Positions 43,696 to 53,218 of a stretch of DNA of 64,000 nt are shown in pieces; position 1 is the first letter of the stretch; each line of letters opens with the position of its first letter. Below the pieces are notes generated by a model. That model saw nothing but the letters and a program-made list of their open reading frames with translations, did no database searches and was not told the DNA's origin. This DNA is from Terribacillus sp. FSL K6-0262 (GTDB lineage Bacteria > Bacillota > Bacilli > Bacillales > Amphibacillaceae), in the NCBI RefSeq assembly GCF_037977385.1, contig NZ_CP150277.1, forward strand, positions 2,891,001 through 2,955,000, given 5' to 3'. The translations under genes and the position numbers were made by a program.

Positions 43696-43729
43696 CTAAA
43701 GTGGAATTTCTTTGGTATTCCCACCTTAG
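43696..43729. repeat. Hairpin upstream of the S-box
   Basis: CTAAAGTGGAAT pairs with ATTCCCACCTTAG with one bulge and one G-U. There is no T tract after it. It lies between the NERD gene and the riboswitch; 43603-43695 holds no gene that I can support. Confidence 0.5.
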
Positions 43730-43765
43730 TATGCGGATTTTGAAGCACCATCAACTAACAGAATA

Positions 43766-43856
43766 TTCTCTCGTTCGAGAGGTGGAGGGACCGGCCTTTG
43801 GAAGCCTCAGCAGCAGACTGTGTCCACTGTGCTAATTCCAGACTAGGTAAGAACCG
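43766..43856 (+). ncRNA. SAM-I riboswitch (S-box leader)
   Basis: Contains the S-box core in order: GAGAGGTGGAGGGACCGGC, then GAAGCCTCAGCAG, a P3 stem, TGTGCTAATTCCAG and a closing TAAGAAC that can pair with GTTC at the 5' end. Some positions differ from the usual core (AGCAGC for AGCAAC). The likely off-switch is sequestration: AAGAACC near 43850 is complementary to GGTTCTT at 43898-43904, but there is no long T tract, so the mechanism is unclear. It controls the cyclase-family gene at 43940. Confidence 0.85.
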
Positions 43857-43904
43857 ACCTGCATACAGGCAGCGAATCTCTACTTAATTTAGAAGGGGTT
43901 CTTT

Positions 43905-43928
43905 ATGTCTGCAAAATTGATTCCATGA
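43905..43928 (+). CDS. Possible 7-codon leader peptide
   Basis: ATG-started frame MSAKLIP ending in TGA, with AGAAGGGG 6 bases upstream, between the S-box and the cyclase gene. Its stop is 11 bp before the cyclase start. It may be a coupling leader or a chance frame. Confidence 0.3.
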   Translation: MSAKLIP

Positions 43929-43939
43929 GGTGATCGTTC

Positions 43940-44677
43940 ATGTCAAACGAGTTAAGCAAAGCATTGGAAGTACTAAGAGAGAAGGTATGGGTGGATCTCA
44001 CCCATACCTTCGGGCCGGATTCCCCGTACTTCTCGGCTTTTTCCCCGGCAAAGTTCGAAACGCTGTTCTCCCATGATGATGGCTTCTTTGCCCAGAGCTT
44101 TACTTTCCCGGGACAGTACGGAACACATTTGGATGCCCCGATCCACTTTGTTCGTGATACGCGATATTTGGAAGAGCTTGAATTGAAGGAACTGGTATTG
44201 CCGCTCGTCGTGATCGATAAATCGAAAGAGGCGGCTGCCGATCATGATTACTCGCTGGCTGTGGAGGATATCCTTGCTTTCGAGGAGGAACACGGCAAAA
44301 TCGAGCCAGGTACATTTGTGGCATTGCGCACTGACTGGAGCAAGCGCTGGCCGAATCAAGCGCAGATGGATAACAAAGACGGCGATGGTAACAGCCACTC
44401 CCCGGGCTGGTCATTGGAAGGACTGCAATTCCTATATGAAGAACGGCATATCAAGGCGGTGGGACACGAGACATTTGATACGGATGCAGCCGTCGATTTC
44501 CAAAAGAACGGTGCCTTGCTTGGTGAATATTATGTGCTGGAGCAGGACTCCTATCAAGTGGAATTGCTGACGAATCTCGATCAGCTGCCAGCGAAAGGAG
44601 CGTTCATCTTCAATATCGTACCGAAAGCAGGAAAAGCGTCAGGATTTCCGGTCCGTTCCTTTGCCGTACTTCCATAA
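43940..44677 (+). CDS. Cyclase family protein (kynurenine formamidase-like)
   Basis: Metal-dependent hydrolase of 245 residues in the Cyclase/KynB family. The signature is GQYGTHLDAPIHF, the metal-binding HxxxD motif, with WVDLTHTFGPDSPYF at the start and VGHETFDTDAAVDF supplying later ligands. Relatives include arylformamidases, isatin hydrolases and polyketide cyclases; the substrate here is unknown. GAGGTGATC precedes the ATG. An S-box leader directly upstream implies control by S-adenosylmethionine and a possible link to sulfur metabolism, which is not explained by the usual formamidase role. Confidence 0.9.
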   Translation: MSNELSKALEVLREKVWVDLTHTFGPDSPYFSAFSPAKFETLFSHDDGFFAQSFTFPGQYGTHLDAPIHFVRDTRYLEELELKELVLPLVVIDKSKEAAADHDYSLAVEDILAFEEEHGKIEPGTFVALRTDWSKRWPNQAQMDNKDGDGNSHSPGWSLEGLQFLYEERHIKAVGHETFDTDAAVDFQKNGALLGEYYVLEQDSYQVELLTNLDQLPAKGAFIFNIVPKAGKASGFPVRSFAVLP

Positions 44678-44841
44678 AGTACCGCAGGTTATCGCTCTCT
44701 ATTATAATCGAACGAAATCATATGCAGTATTGGCATCCATCCGAATGATGTCGATCCATGGAATGTAAGTTTTCTGTATATTATGGAGAAAATATGCAAT
44801 ATCGCTGCCGGGACATGCTACACTTTCTATGGAGGTGGCCT

Positions 44842-45174
44842 ATGTATATAGATGAGACGAAGCGTTATCGATTCATTGGATCTGTGCCATTCGGAAAGCA
44901 TTTCATGGTCCGTATCTACGATTTGGAACTGCAGCAGGAGTATACATTATCCGATAGGCTTCTCGGCCAGTATACGGATAAGCCATTGAAGGAGTTCTAC
45001 CTTCAGATCAAGCGGGATATCTATGAATTGAACCATGAGGAAAAAACGCTGGCGGCGGAAATGGGCGAGATGCAGCGGCGGCTGCTTGATTTTCTGGATG
45101 AAGAAGATGATGAAGAATCAGCTCCCAGTATGGAAAATGTCATTCCTTTCAGAAGACGGAGCCCCGGGGACTAG
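44842..45174 (+). CDS. Conserved-looking cytosolic protein, unknown
   Basis: Protein of 110 residues, not recognised. The first half appears beta-rich (YRFIGSVPFGKHFMVRIYDL), the middle is a helical segment (EFYLQIKRDIYELNHEEKTL) and the end is acidic then basic (DEEDDEE, RRR). The ATG at 44842 follows GGAGGTGG closely; the frame extends upstream to 44758 without a site. Rightward and probably monocistronic, since a terminator follows. It lies just upstream of ysoA. Confidence 0.7.
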   Translation: MYIDETKRYRFIGSVPFGKHFMVRIYDLELQQEYTLSDRLLGQYTDKPLKEFYLQIKRDIYELNHEEKTLAAEMGEMQRRLLDFLDEEDDEESAPSMENVIPFRRRSPGD

Positions 45175-45202
45175 CCAAAGAAGTAGCGGCTGCCTTTATA
45201 TC

Positions 45203-45233
45203 AGGCTGTGAATGAATGGATTCACAGCTTTTT
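45203..45233 (+). terminator. Terminator
   Basis: GGCTGTGAA/TTCACAGC-type stem with an 8-nt loop and CTTTTTG tail. Confidence 0.82.
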
Positions 45234-45329
45234 GTCATTTAAAAGTTTGCATTCTGCGTTTTCTTTGTTACATTTAAGGGTATAGCTGTTACCAGGTCTT
45301 GAACTGAAAATCTGATAAGGATGTTGCCG

Positions 45330-46313
45330 ATGGATAAAGAGAATAATGTAGTCCTGTTCCCGGGTCTGAAGACGCGGCTGGAGCAGGAAGGGATGAAGGA
45401 GCTCCAGGAGAAGAATTACACAGATGCAATAGATAAGTTCGAACAGCTGTTGGAGTATGGCTTTCGTCAGCCGGAGATCCTGACTGGGCGGCTGATTTGC
45501 CTGATGGAGCTGGGCAGGCATGTAGAGGCCGAGGAGATGTCCTTGCAGCTGCTGGAAGCCAAGGATAAGGATTATCTGCAATACTTACATATTCATTTGA
45601 CTTTGCTATTCCAGCTTGGGCGCTATGAAGAAGTGGTGGAAATGCTGGATGATGTGTATGAGAAAGAAGAAATTCCGGCGCCGCTTAAGGCATCATTCGA
45701 CCAGCTGCAGAAGGTGAGCCGTAAAATGGCAGAGGATAAGAGCCAGACGACAGCGGATCAGCTTATACATAATTTCGATCAAGCAAGGAAGAATCAGGAT
45801 GCTGCCCTTCAATGGCAGCTCATCCAGAAATGCCATTCACTCGATGTCAGTCCGCATGTGCAGAAGATGGAAGCTTTCCTTCTGGACGAGGAAGCCGATC
45901 CAGTCGTGCAGACAGCGGTATTGGAGTGGCTCATCAAACAAGAAATCGAATTCCCAGTCACCATACATAAAATGAAAGAAACGATTACCGTGATTCCGGA
46001 GAATGTGGCGTTAGTGGAAAAATCGGAAGGGATGGAACAGGTTCTGGGGCATTTGCATCTTCTCGAGCAGCAGAATCCATCACTTTACGACTTGGTGTAT
46101 AAGTTATTGTACCGTTATATGTATGTGAGATATCCGATGACGCCCACTGCAGACGAATCGGCGGTACTGGCGGCTGCATTGCAGAAGCTGGCAAGCAGTT
46201 ATCTGCAAATCGAGCAGCCCGCGGTTACCGATGAGGAAGCGCAGAAAATCGCGTCGATGATGGAAGAAATCATCACGTTCGAAGCAAAATATCTCACTGT
46301 CGCCGAGGAATGA
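45330..46313 (+). CDS. ysoA: TPR repeat protein (YsoA-like)
   Basis: Helical protein of 327 residues with tetratricopeptide-like repeats in the first 130 residues (NYTDAIDKFEQLLEYGFRQP, then GRHVEAEEMSLQLLEAKDKD, then GRYEEVVEMLDDVYEKE), followed by a less regular helical region. It stands immediately upstream of tig, as ysoA does in B. subtilis. Repeats of this kind mediate protein contacts; a partner is not known. The ATG at 45330 is 9 bases after AAGG; an in-frame ATG at 45321 directly abuts that site. Confidence 0.85.
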   Translation: MDKENNVVLFPGLKTRLEQEGMKELQEKNYTDAIDKFEQLLEYGFRQPEILTGRLICLMELGRHVEAEEMSLQLLEAKDKDYLQYLHIHLTLLFQLGRYEEVVEMLDDVYEKEEIPAPLKASFDQLQKVSRKMAEDKSQTTADQLIHNFDQARKNQDAALQWQLIQKCHSLDVSPHVQKMEAFLLDEEADPVVQTAVLEWLIKQEIEFPVTIHKMKETITVIPENVALVEKSEGMEQVLGHLHLLEQQNPSLYDLVYKLLYRYMYVRYPMTPTADESAVLAAALQKLASSYLQIEQPAVTDEEAQKIASMMEEIITFEAKYLTVAEE

Positions 46314-46333
46314 CAGACTTCGCATCGTAAGTG

Positions 46334-46361
46334 TTGAAAGCGACTATGAATATGTTATAAT
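46334..46361 (+). promoter_or_regulatory. Promoter of tig
   Basis: TTGAAA, 16 bp, TATAAT, with TGT forming an extended -10. The leader to the tig ATG is about 90 nt. Confidence 0.85.
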
Positions 46362-46457
46362 GAGATGGTTGTAAACCAGTACTAGTTAATAACTTATATT
46401 ATGCTAGAATTGAGAACGATTAACAGGTAAGAAACGATAGATGTTGGAGGGAATATT

Positions 46458-47747
46458 ATGTCAGCAAAATTCGAAAGAACAGAAGGCAAGAATGAGGGTG
46501 TCCTAACGATCACCCTATCTCCTGAGGAGTTGGATACAGCGCTTGACCAAGCGTTCCAAAAAGTTGTAAAACAAGTTCAGGTACCAGGTTTCCGTAAAGG
46601 AAGAGTACCTCGTAAAATCTTCGAACAACGCTTCGGTGTGGAATCCCTATACCAGGATGCGATCGATATCGTCCTTCCTCAAGCTTACATGAACGCGGTT
46701 GAAGAAACTGGCATCGAGCCTGTTGCACAGCCGGATGTAGATCTTGAGCAGATCGAAAAAGGCAAAGAGCTTATCTTCAAAGCTACTGTAACTGTCAAGC
46801 CTGAAGTGGAGCTTGGCGACTATAAAGGTCTTGAAGTGGAAGCAGAAGATACAACGGTAACCGACGAAGACGTGGAAAAAGAAATCGAAGCACTTCGCAA
46901 CAGACAAGCTGAATTGGTTGTCAAAGAAGAAGGCACTGTAGAAGAAGGCGACACAGTCGTCATCGATTTCGAAGGTTTCACCGATGGGGAAGCATTCGAA
47001 GGCGGAAAAGCAGAAAACCATTCCTTGGAAATCGGTTCCGGCAGCTTCATCCCTGGATTCGAAGAACAGCTTGTTGGCAAAGAAGCTGGCAGTGAGTCCG
47101 ATATCAGCGTGACATTCCCTGAAGAATACCATGCTGCGGAGCTTGCTGGTAAAGAAGCAGTCTTCAAAGTGAAAATCCACGAAATCAAAGCGAAGGAACT
47201 TCCGGAGCTTGATGATGAATTCGCAAAAGACGTAGACGAAGAAGTGGAATCCTTGGATGCGCTTCGTGAAAAAACGAAAAACCGCCTTCAAGAAGAAAAA
47301 ACAAATGCAGCGGAAAACAACAAACGTGAGCAGCTGATCAACCAAGCTACGGATAATGCGAAAGTCGATATCCCTGAAGCGATGGTGGATACAGAGCTTG
47401 ACCGCATGGTCCGTGAATTCGAGCAGCGCTTGCAAATGCAAGGTATGACGCTCGAAATGTACCAGCAGTTCTCTGGACAGGACGAAGCTGCGCTTCGCGA
47501 GCAAATGAAAGAAGATGCTGGCAAACGCGTAAAAACAAACCTTACACTTGAAGCGATCGCTAAAGCGGAAAACGTGGAAGTGACCGATGAGGATGTTGAC
47601 GCAGAGCTTGAAAAAATGGCTGAAATGTACCAAACAGATAAAGAGCAGTTGACTGCAATGCTTGGCGGCAACACAGATGCTATCAAAGATGATCTGAAGT
47701 TCCAAAAAGCAATCGATGTTTTGGTTGATAACAGCAAAACTGCATAA
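46458..47747 (+). CDS. tig: Trigger factor
   Basis: Ribosome-associated chaperone and peptidyl-prolyl isomerase, 429 residues. The N-terminal ribosome-binding domain has the signature [17 protein letters not shown]. The FKBP-type PPIase domain covers about 160-245 ([20 protein letters not shown]), followed by the helical C-terminal cradle. It meets nascent chains at the exit tunnel. GGAGGG precedes the ATG. The codon choice is that of a highly expressed gene (many GAA, AAA, GTT/GTA). Same position as in B. subtilis. Confidence 0.98.
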   Translation: MSAKFERTEGKNEGVLTITLSPEELDTALDQAFQKVVKQVQVPGFRKGRVPRKIFEQRFGVESLYQDAIDIVLPQAYMNAVEETGIEPVAQPDVDLEQIEKGKELIFKATVTVKPEVELGDYKGLEVEAEDTTVTDEDVEKEIEALRNRQAELVVKEEGTVEEGDTVVIDFEGFTDGEAFEGGKAENHSLEIGSGSFIPGFEEQLVGKEAGSESDISVTFPEEYHAAELAGKEAVFKVKIHEIKAKELPELDDEFAKDVDEEVESLDALREKTKNRLQEEKTNAAENNKREQLINQATDNAKVDIPEAMVDTELDRMVREFEQRLQMQGMTLEMYQQFSGQDEAALREQMKEDAGKRVKTNLTLEAIAKAENVEVTDEDVDAELEKMAEMYQTDKEQLTAMLGGNTDAIKDDLKFQKAIDVLVDNSKTA

Positions 47748-47757
47748 GACATAACAG

Positions 47758-47790
47758 AAAACAAGGCAGCAGTCACTGTGCCTTGTTTTT
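47758..47790 (+). terminator. Terminator of tig
   Basis: ACAAGGCA/TGCCTTGT stem with flanking A/T tracts, T5 tail. Confidence 0.88.
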
Positions 47791-47890
47791 CTCAAAAATA
47801 AACGTATTTTCCAGAGAGGGATTATCACCCCCTCTGTGGAATTACGTGCATGAACAGCTTTTTCGTTTACATATACTACATACATATGAT

Positions 47891-47918
47891 TTGACTTTTA
47901 CAAAAAAAACTCCATAAT
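47891..47918 (+). promoter_or_regulatory. Candidate promoter of clpX
   Basis: TTGACT, 16 bp, CATAAT, leaving a leader of over 200 nt. The 355-bp gap 47793-48147 holds no gene; a small hairpin (GCAGG-GTTTA-CCTGC) lies near 47982. Confidence 0.55.
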
Positions 47919-48147
47919 AAAACGTACCTCTTTTTCGAAATGCAGGATTTACCAATTGGGCGGAAGCGGAAATCTTCCATGGCAGGGTTTACCTGCGGGC
48001 ATTTGGCTAATACTGTTGGAAAAAGTGTTTTGCTTTTTAATACTGCTGTTATCTGATATGATTGGCTAAAGGAAGGCTGGGCGCATCCAGAATGTGTTTG
48101 ATCTTTCGAGATATCATATATAGATATTACATTCGAGGGGTGAAATG

Positions 48148-49425
48148 ATGTTTAAATTTAATGAAGAAAAAGGGCAGCTTAAATGCTCTTTCTGCGGCAA
48201 AAGCCAAGATCAAGTACGTAAATTAGTAGCCGGACCAGGCGTCTATATATGTGATGAGTGCATCGACCTGTGCACAGAAATCGTGGAAGAGGAACTTGGG
48301 AACGAGGAAGAAGTTGAGTTCAAAGAAATTCCGAAACCACAGGAAATCCGCGATATTCTGAACGATTACGTCATCGGACAGGATAAAGCGAAGAAAAATC
48401 TTGCCGTTGCGGTATACAACCACTACAAACGCATCAATTCGGGCAAGAGTTCAGATGACGTTGAATTGTCTAAGAGTAATATCGCCATGATCGGACCGAC
48501 TGGTAGCGGTAAGACATTACTCGCACAGACATTGGCGCGTATCCTGAACGTACCATTCGCGATAGCGGATGCGACTTCTTTGACAGAAGCAGGCTACGTA
48601 GGGGAAGACGTAGAAAACATCCTGCTTAAATTGATCCAGGCTGCTGACTACGATGTAGAGAAAGCCGAGAAAGGCATCATCTATATCGATGAGATCGATA
48701 AAGTGGCACGTAAATCCGAAAACCCGTCCATCACACGTGATGTTTCCGGTGAAGGTGTCCAGCAGGCGCTTCTTAAAATCCTGGAAGGTACTGTAGCCAG
48801 CGTTCCGCCACAAGGCGGCCGTAAGCATCCGCATCAGGAATTCATCCAGATCGATACGACGAATGTCCTGTTCATTTGCGGTGGTGCCTTTGATGGCATC
48901 GAACAGATCATCAAACGCCGTCTTGGCAATAAAGTCATCGGTTTCGGCGCCAACGAAGGCAGCCAGGCACTCGATAAAGGCGAATACCTTTCCAAAGTAT
49001 TGCCGGAGGATCTGCTGAAATTCGGTTTGATTCCGGAATTCATCGGCCGTCTGCCAGTTATCGGCAGCCTGGAGCCGCTTGATGAGGACGCTTTGGTTGA
49101 GATTTTGACAAAACCTAAAAATGCTTTGGTGAAACAGTATCAGAAGCTCTTCCAAATGGATCAAGTGGAATTGGAAATCGAGGAAGAAGCACTTCGTGAG
49201 ATCGCTAAATTGGCGATCGAGCGTAAAACCGGTGCACGTGGCCTGCGTTCCATCATGGAAGGCATCATGCTCGATATCATGTATGAATTGCCATCACGTG
49301 ACGATATCAAAAAATGCATCATAACTAAAGATACAGTACTGCTTGAGAATGGCCGTCCGAAGTTTGTACTGCATGATGGTACCGTAACTGATGAGAATCA
49401 GCAGTCTCCGAAAGAGAGTGCATGA
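48148..49425 (+). CDS. clpX: ATP-dependent Clp protease ATPase subunit ClpX
   Basis: AAA+ unfoldase of 425 residues that feeds substrates to ClpP. The N-terminal zinc-binding domain has CSFCGK and [10 protein letters not shown]. Walker A is GPTGSGKT (residues 116-123), Walker [11 protein letters not shown], followed by the pore loop GYVGED and the ClpP-contacting IGF loop (NKVIGFGAN). The second of two adjacent ATGs is chosen for spacing to GAGGGG; the first, at 48145, adds one Met. In B. subtilis lonB follows, whereas here lonA does. Confidence 0.98.
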   Translation: MFKFNEEKGQLKCSFCGKSQDQVRKLVAGPGVYICDECIDLCTEIVEEELGNEEEVEFKEIPKPQEIRDILNDYVIGQDKAKKNLAVAVYNHYKRINSGKSSDDVELSKSNIAMIGPTGSGKTLLAQTLARILNVPFAIADATSLTEAGYVGEDVENILLKLIQAADYDVEKAEKGIIYIDEIDKVARKSENPSITRDVSGEGVQQALLKILEGTVASVPPQGGRKHPHQEFIQIDTTNVLFICGGAFDGIEQIIKRRLGNKVIGFGANEGSQALDKGEYLSKVLPEDLLKFGLIPEFIGRLPVIGSLEPLDEDALVEILTKPKNALVKQYQKLFQMDQVELEIEEEALREIAKLAIERKTGARGLRSIMEGIMLDIMYELPSRDDIKKCIITKDTVLLENGRPKFVLHDGTVTDENQQSPKESA

Positions 49426-49458
49426 TTTCTATCTGACAGGCAGATGATCATGTACAGC

Positions 49459-49495
49459 AAATCCCTTGTTACAGTTGGTGGCAAGGGATTTTTTT
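49459..49495 (+). terminator. Terminator of clpX
   Basis: AAATCCCTTG/CAAGGGATTT 10-bp stem, 13-nt loop, seven T. Confidence 0.9.
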
Positions 49496-49584
49496 CTTGA
49501 TTTTCACAAAGTATGGGTACAGTATGACGGTTGTGTATATACTTTAAGAAGAACTGATGAAGACAGACATTTGGAGGTGTCACG

Positions 49585-51918
49585 ATGGAAAAAGAGAAGA
49601 CACTGATAACGCCTCTCCTGCCCTTGAGGGGGCTGCTTATTTTTCCGACGATGGTCTTGCATTTAGATGTAGGCAGGGAAAAATCCGTCCATGCACTGGA
49701 ACGGGCAATGATGGAAGGGGAAACGATCTTTCTGGCTGCCCAGAAGGAAGTGGATTTGGATGAACCGACAGAAGAGGAAATCCACCGCATAGGTACAGTG
49801 GCGAAAGTCAACCAGATGATGAAGCTGCCAAACGGTACGATGCGTGTGTTGGTGGAAGGTTTATACCGGGCTGAAATCATCCGCTTCTTGGAGGATGACA
49901 AGCAGTTCATGGTCGAGATCGAGGAAAGACCAGACAAGCATGGCACAAAAAATGAAGAAGAAGCATTGATGCGGGCGCTCTTGGAGCAGTTTGAGCAATA
50001 CATAAAGGTTTCAAAGAAAATCGGTCAAGAGACGCTGGCAACATTGACTGATATCAAGGAGCCGGGACGCATGGCAGACCTGATCACTTCTCATTTGTCC
50101 TTGCGGCTCGATGATAAGCAGGAGATCCTGGAGATGCAGGATGTCAAGGAACGGCTGCGCCATATCATCATGATCATCACGAACGAGCGGGAAGTGCTTG
50201 ATCTGGAAAAGAAAATCGGCCAGCGTGTCAAACAATCGGTCGAGAAGACGCAGAAGGAATATTATTTGCGTGAGCAGATGAAGGCGATCCAGAAGGAGCT
50301 TGGCGACCGTGACGGCAAGTCCGGTGAAATCGAACAGCTCCGGGCAGATATCGAAGCATCCGATATGACGGATCACATGAAGCAAGTTGCAGAAAAAGAA
50401 TTGCAGCGCTATGAACGAGTTCCGCAAAGCTCGGCAGAAAGCTCTGTCATCCGCAACTACTTGGAGTGGCTGATTGCCCTGCCGTGGAAGAAGCAAACCG
50501 AGGATAATCTGGATATCCCCCATGCTGAAGCAACCTTGAATGAGGATCATTATGGCTTGGATAAGGTGAAGGAAAGGATCCTGGAATACTTGGCCGTCCA
50601 GAAGCTGACCAATTCGCTGAAAGGTCCGATTCTTTGTTTGGCTGGACCTCCCGGGGTCGGGAAGACATCATTGGCGACAAGCATTGCCAGAGCCATCAAC
50701 CGTAAATTTGTCCGCATCTCATTGGGCGGTGTCCGGGATGAAGCCGAAATCCGCGGTCATCGGCGCACTTACGTCGGGGCCATGCCTGGACGGATCATGC
50801 AGGGCATGAGACGTGCCGGGACGACGAACCCGATCTTCCTGCTGGACGAAATCGATAAGATGTCCAATGATTTCCGCGGCGATCCGTCTTCTGCGATGCT
50901 CGAAGTGCTTGATCCGGAACAAAACAGTACGTTCAGCGATCATTTCATTGAAGAGGATTACGACCTTTCCAATGTGATGTTCATTGCGACGGCAAATAAC
51001 CTGGCATCGATTCCGGGACCTTTGCTTGACCGGATGGAAATCATCAGCATAGCTGGATACACCGAGGTGGAGAAGCTCCACATTGCCAAGGAACATCTAT
51101 TGCCGAAGCAAATCAAAGAGAATGGATTGAAAAAAAGCAATATCGTCATGAAGGATGAGGCACTCGAGCATATCGTCCGCCGTTATACAAGGGAAGCCGG
51201 TGTACGTGGATTGGAGCGGCAGCTGGCGGCAGTTTGCCGTAAGGTCGCACGGATCATCGTATCCGAAGATAAAAAGCGGGTCACTGTATCTGCGAAGAAA
51301 GTGGAAGAATTGCTTGGACGCCCGCGCTTCCGTTATGGTTTAATGGAAGAGGAGAATCAAGTTGGCGCAGCGACAGGTCTTGCTTATACGACTGCCGGCG
51401 GGGATACTTTATCCATTGAAGTTTCTTTATCCCCGGGTAAAGGAAAACTGACGCTCACTGGGAAACTTGGCGATGTGATGAAAGAATCTGCTCAAGCAGC
51501 ATTCAGCTATATCCGCTCTAATGCGGAGGAGCTTGGTGTGGATCCGGCGTTTCATGAACAGTACGATATCCATATCCATGTACCAGAAGGGGCAACACCG
51601 AAGGACGGACCTTCAGCTGGTATTACGATAGCTACCGCTTTGACTAGTGCATTGACGGGCAGACCGGTACGGAAGGAAGTCGGGATGACCGGTGAAATCA
51701 CGCTTCGCGGACGTGTGCTGCCGATCGGCGGCTTAAAGGAGAAATCCTTAAGTGCCCATCGAGCTGGAATTTCAACGATACTTTTCCCAGCTGATAATGA
51801 TCGGGATCTGGAGGATATACCGGACACAATCAAGCAAGACATGACGTTTATCAAAGTCAGCCATCTTGATGAAGTATTAAAATACGCATTGGTGGAAGAT
51901 AAACATGAAAGTAACTGA
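49585..51918 (+). CDS. lonA: ATP-dependent protease Lon (LonA)
   Basis: Full-length LonA of 777 residues. N-terminal substrate-recognition (LAN) domain with [16 protein letters not shown], a coiled coil near 190-260, and the AAA+ module with GPPGVGKTS (from residue 354) and FLLDEIDKM. The C-terminal serine protease domain has catalytic Ser677 in KDGPSAG and its Lys partner in the [12 protein letters not shown] region. It degrades misfolded and regulatory proteins. GGAGGTG precedes the ATG. The final codons overlap ysxC by 14 bp, giving coupled translation. Confidence 0.98.
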   Translation: MEKEKTLITPLLPLRGLLIFPTMVLHLDVGREKSVHALERAMMEGETIFLAAQKEVDLDEPTEEEIHRIGTVAKVNQMMKLPNGTMRVLVEGLYRAEIIRFLEDDKQFMVEIEERPDKHGTKNEEEALMRALLEQFEQYIKVSKKIGQETLATLTDIKEPGRMADLITSHLSLRLDDKQEILEMQDVKERLRHIIMIITNEREVLDLEKKIGQRVKQSVEKTQKEYYLREQMKAIQKELGDRDGKSGEIEQLRADIEASDMTDHMKQVAEKELQRYERVPQSSAESSVIRNYLEWLIALPWKKQTEDNLDIPHAEATLNEDHYGLDKVKERILEYLAVQKLTNSLKGPILCLAGPPGVGKTSLATSIARAINRKFVRISLGGVRDEAEIRGHRRTYVGAMPGRIMQGMRRAGTTNPIFLLDEIDKMSNDFRGDPSSAMLEVLDPEQNSTFSDHFIEEDYDLSNVMFIATANNLASIPGPLLDRMEIISIAGYTEVEKLHIAKEHLLPKQIKENGLKKSNIVMKDEALEHIVRRYTREAGVRGLERQLAAVCRKVARIIVSEDKKRVTVSAKKVEELLGRPRFRYGLMEEENQVGAATGLAYTTAGGDTLSIEVSLSPGKGKLTLTGKLGDVMKESAQAAFSYIRSNAEELGVDPAFHEQYDIHIHVPEGATPKDGPSAGITIATALTSALTGRPVRKEVGMTGEITLRGRVLPIGGLKEKSLSAHRAGISTILFPADNDRDLEDIPDTIKQDMTFIKVSHLDEVLKYALVEDKHESN

Positions 51919-52486
51919 AGCAGAAATAGTGATCAGCGCTGTATCGAAAAAGCAATATCCGGAAACACATATGCCGGAGATTGCTTTGGCGGGGCGCTCG
52001 AATGTAGGGAAATCATCATTCATCAATAAGATGATCAATCGCAAGAATTTGGTCCGCACATCCCAAAAGCCAGGAAAGACGCAGACATTGAACTTTTATA
52101 AAATCAATGACCGCTTTCATTTCGTGGATGTGCCGGGCTATGGCTATGCAAAGGTTTCCAAGAAGGAACGGAATGCATGGGGTAAAATGCTGGAGGAGTA
52201 TTTCACGGAACGTGAGAATCTGAAGGCGGTTGTCCTGCTCGTTGATATCCGTCATGAACCGACGAAGGATGACGTGACCATGTATGACTTCCTGAAGCAT
52301 TATGAGCTTCCGGTTGTCGTTGTGGCAACCAAATTGGACAAGATCCCAAAAGGGAAACGGGTCCAGCATATCAAGCGTGCTGCTGATAAGCTGCAGCTTG
52401 AACAAGATGATATCATCCTTCCATTTTCTTCGGAAACAGGTGAAGGAAAAGAAGAAGCATGGGGAGTATTAAAACAATTCCTATGA
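51905..52486 (+). CDS. ysxC: Ribosome biogenesis GTPase YsxC (EngB)
   Basis: TrmE-Era-like GTPase of 193 residues needed for 50S subunit assembly. G1 [10 protein letters not shown]3 DVPGYGYA, G4 TKLD and G5 near SSETGEGK are all present. The ATG lies inside the end of lonA, with GGTGGAAG as ribosome-binding site. Essential in B. subtilis. A strong bidirectional terminator follows immediately. Confidence 0.97.
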   Translation: MKVTEAEIVISAVSKKQYPETHMPEIALAGRSNVGKSSFINKMINRKNLVRTSQKPGKTQTLNFYKINDRFHFVDVPGYGYAKVSKKERNAWGKMLEEYFTERENLKAVVLLVDIRHEPTKDDVTMYDFLKHYELPVVVVATKLDKIPKGKRVQHIKRAADKLQLEQDDIILPFSSETGEGKEEAWGVLKQFL

Positions 52487-52527
52487 AAAATAACCGTACA
52501 AGCGCAAGCTTGTACGGTTATTTTTTT
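52486..52527. terminator. Bidirectional terminator between ysxC and ysxD-like gene
   Basis: AATAACCGTACAAGC/GCTTGTACGGTTATT perfect stem with a GCAA loop, A and T tracts on both sides; serves convergent genes. Confidence 0.93.
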
Positions 52528-53000
52528 CTGAAAAGCAGATAAGCACCTGCCAAGATAAGCAGAACAGGCCAAAAATCACTGATGATACCGGCTGTTCTGT
52601 CGAGCCAGCCGAACCAGGCAGGCTGTTTTGGCGCTGCAATGGCGAAGATACCAAGAGCCAGCAGCAATATAGCCCAAACGAAGCCTTTTTTTGTTTTTAA
52701 TGCTGAGATGAATAAAGCAGCCCCGGCAAGCATCGGATAAACTCCCCAGCTATCGGTCCAAAAGCTGTAATGCTTCAGTCCATGGAAGTGCAGGCCAAGA
52801 CCAAGTATGAAGTACCCAGCGAATAAGTTTTTATGATCTTTCGTAAGATAAGCATGCAATAGCAGTGCCGCACCGATGATGATCAATAATGTCGGCCAAG
52901 AATAAAAGTCGACAAACAAGGGAACACGTAACTGTCGCAGCAGGAAATAAGCACCGACACCTAGCAAGAGGAAGCCGGCAAATGCGTTTTTCTTCGACAT
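52518..53000 (-). CDS. LiaI/LiaF-like membrane protein at the ysxD position
   Basis: Membrane protein of 160 residues with six hydrophobic stretches arranged as repeated two-helix units (FLLLGVGAYFLLRQL, WPTLLIIIGAALLLHAYL, AGYFILGLGLHF, LLLALGIFAIAAP, FWPVLLILAGAYLLFR). The FWPVLLILAG-like motif, present twice in related form, is that of the LiaI/LiaF transmembrane (DUF5668-type) family. The B. subtilis gene between ysxC and hemA is ysxD, so this may be its counterpart. Start at ATG 53000 after GGAGAGATG. Function unknown, possibly envelope stress. Confidence 0.78.
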   Translation of the reverse strand: MSKKNAFAGFLLLGVGAYFLLRQLRVPLFVDFYSWPTLLIIIGAALLLHAYLTKDHKNLFAGYFILGLGLHFHGLKHYSFWTDSWGVYPMLAGAALFISALKTKKGFVWAILLLALGIFAIAAPKQPAWFGWLDRTAGIISDFWPVLLILAGAYLLFRKK

Positions 53001-53011
53001 AACATCTCTCC

Positions 53012-53026
53012 ACATAATAATTATTA
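53012..53026. promoter_or_regulatory. Fur/PerR-like box upstream of ysxD-like gene
   Basis: ACATAATAATTATTA matches 12 of 14 defined bases of the Fur 7-1-7 box TGATAATnATTATCA and 11 of 14 of a PerR box. It is AT-rich and could be chance. hemA, on the other side, is PerR-controlled in B. subtilis. Confidence 0.3.
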
Positions 53027-53218
53027 TTAAATAAGATTAAATCGTTGATTATCATGACTATCTGTGTTAACTTGTTATATGTACTTATGAAATCATTCAC
53101 AAACACACACTCTATCCTAACACAATTGTTTGCGATTCTGTTCACAAATTTGCATAGGACATTGATACCATAGTGTTATACTGGTATGAGCGAAAGGTTT
53201 TCAAGGGGGAAAAAGGGA

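Noticed and set aside
46647..47885. 412-codon minus-strand open frame opposite tig
   Set aside because: Shadow of the highly biased tig gene; Phe/Cys-rich low-quality protein without motifs or a start site.
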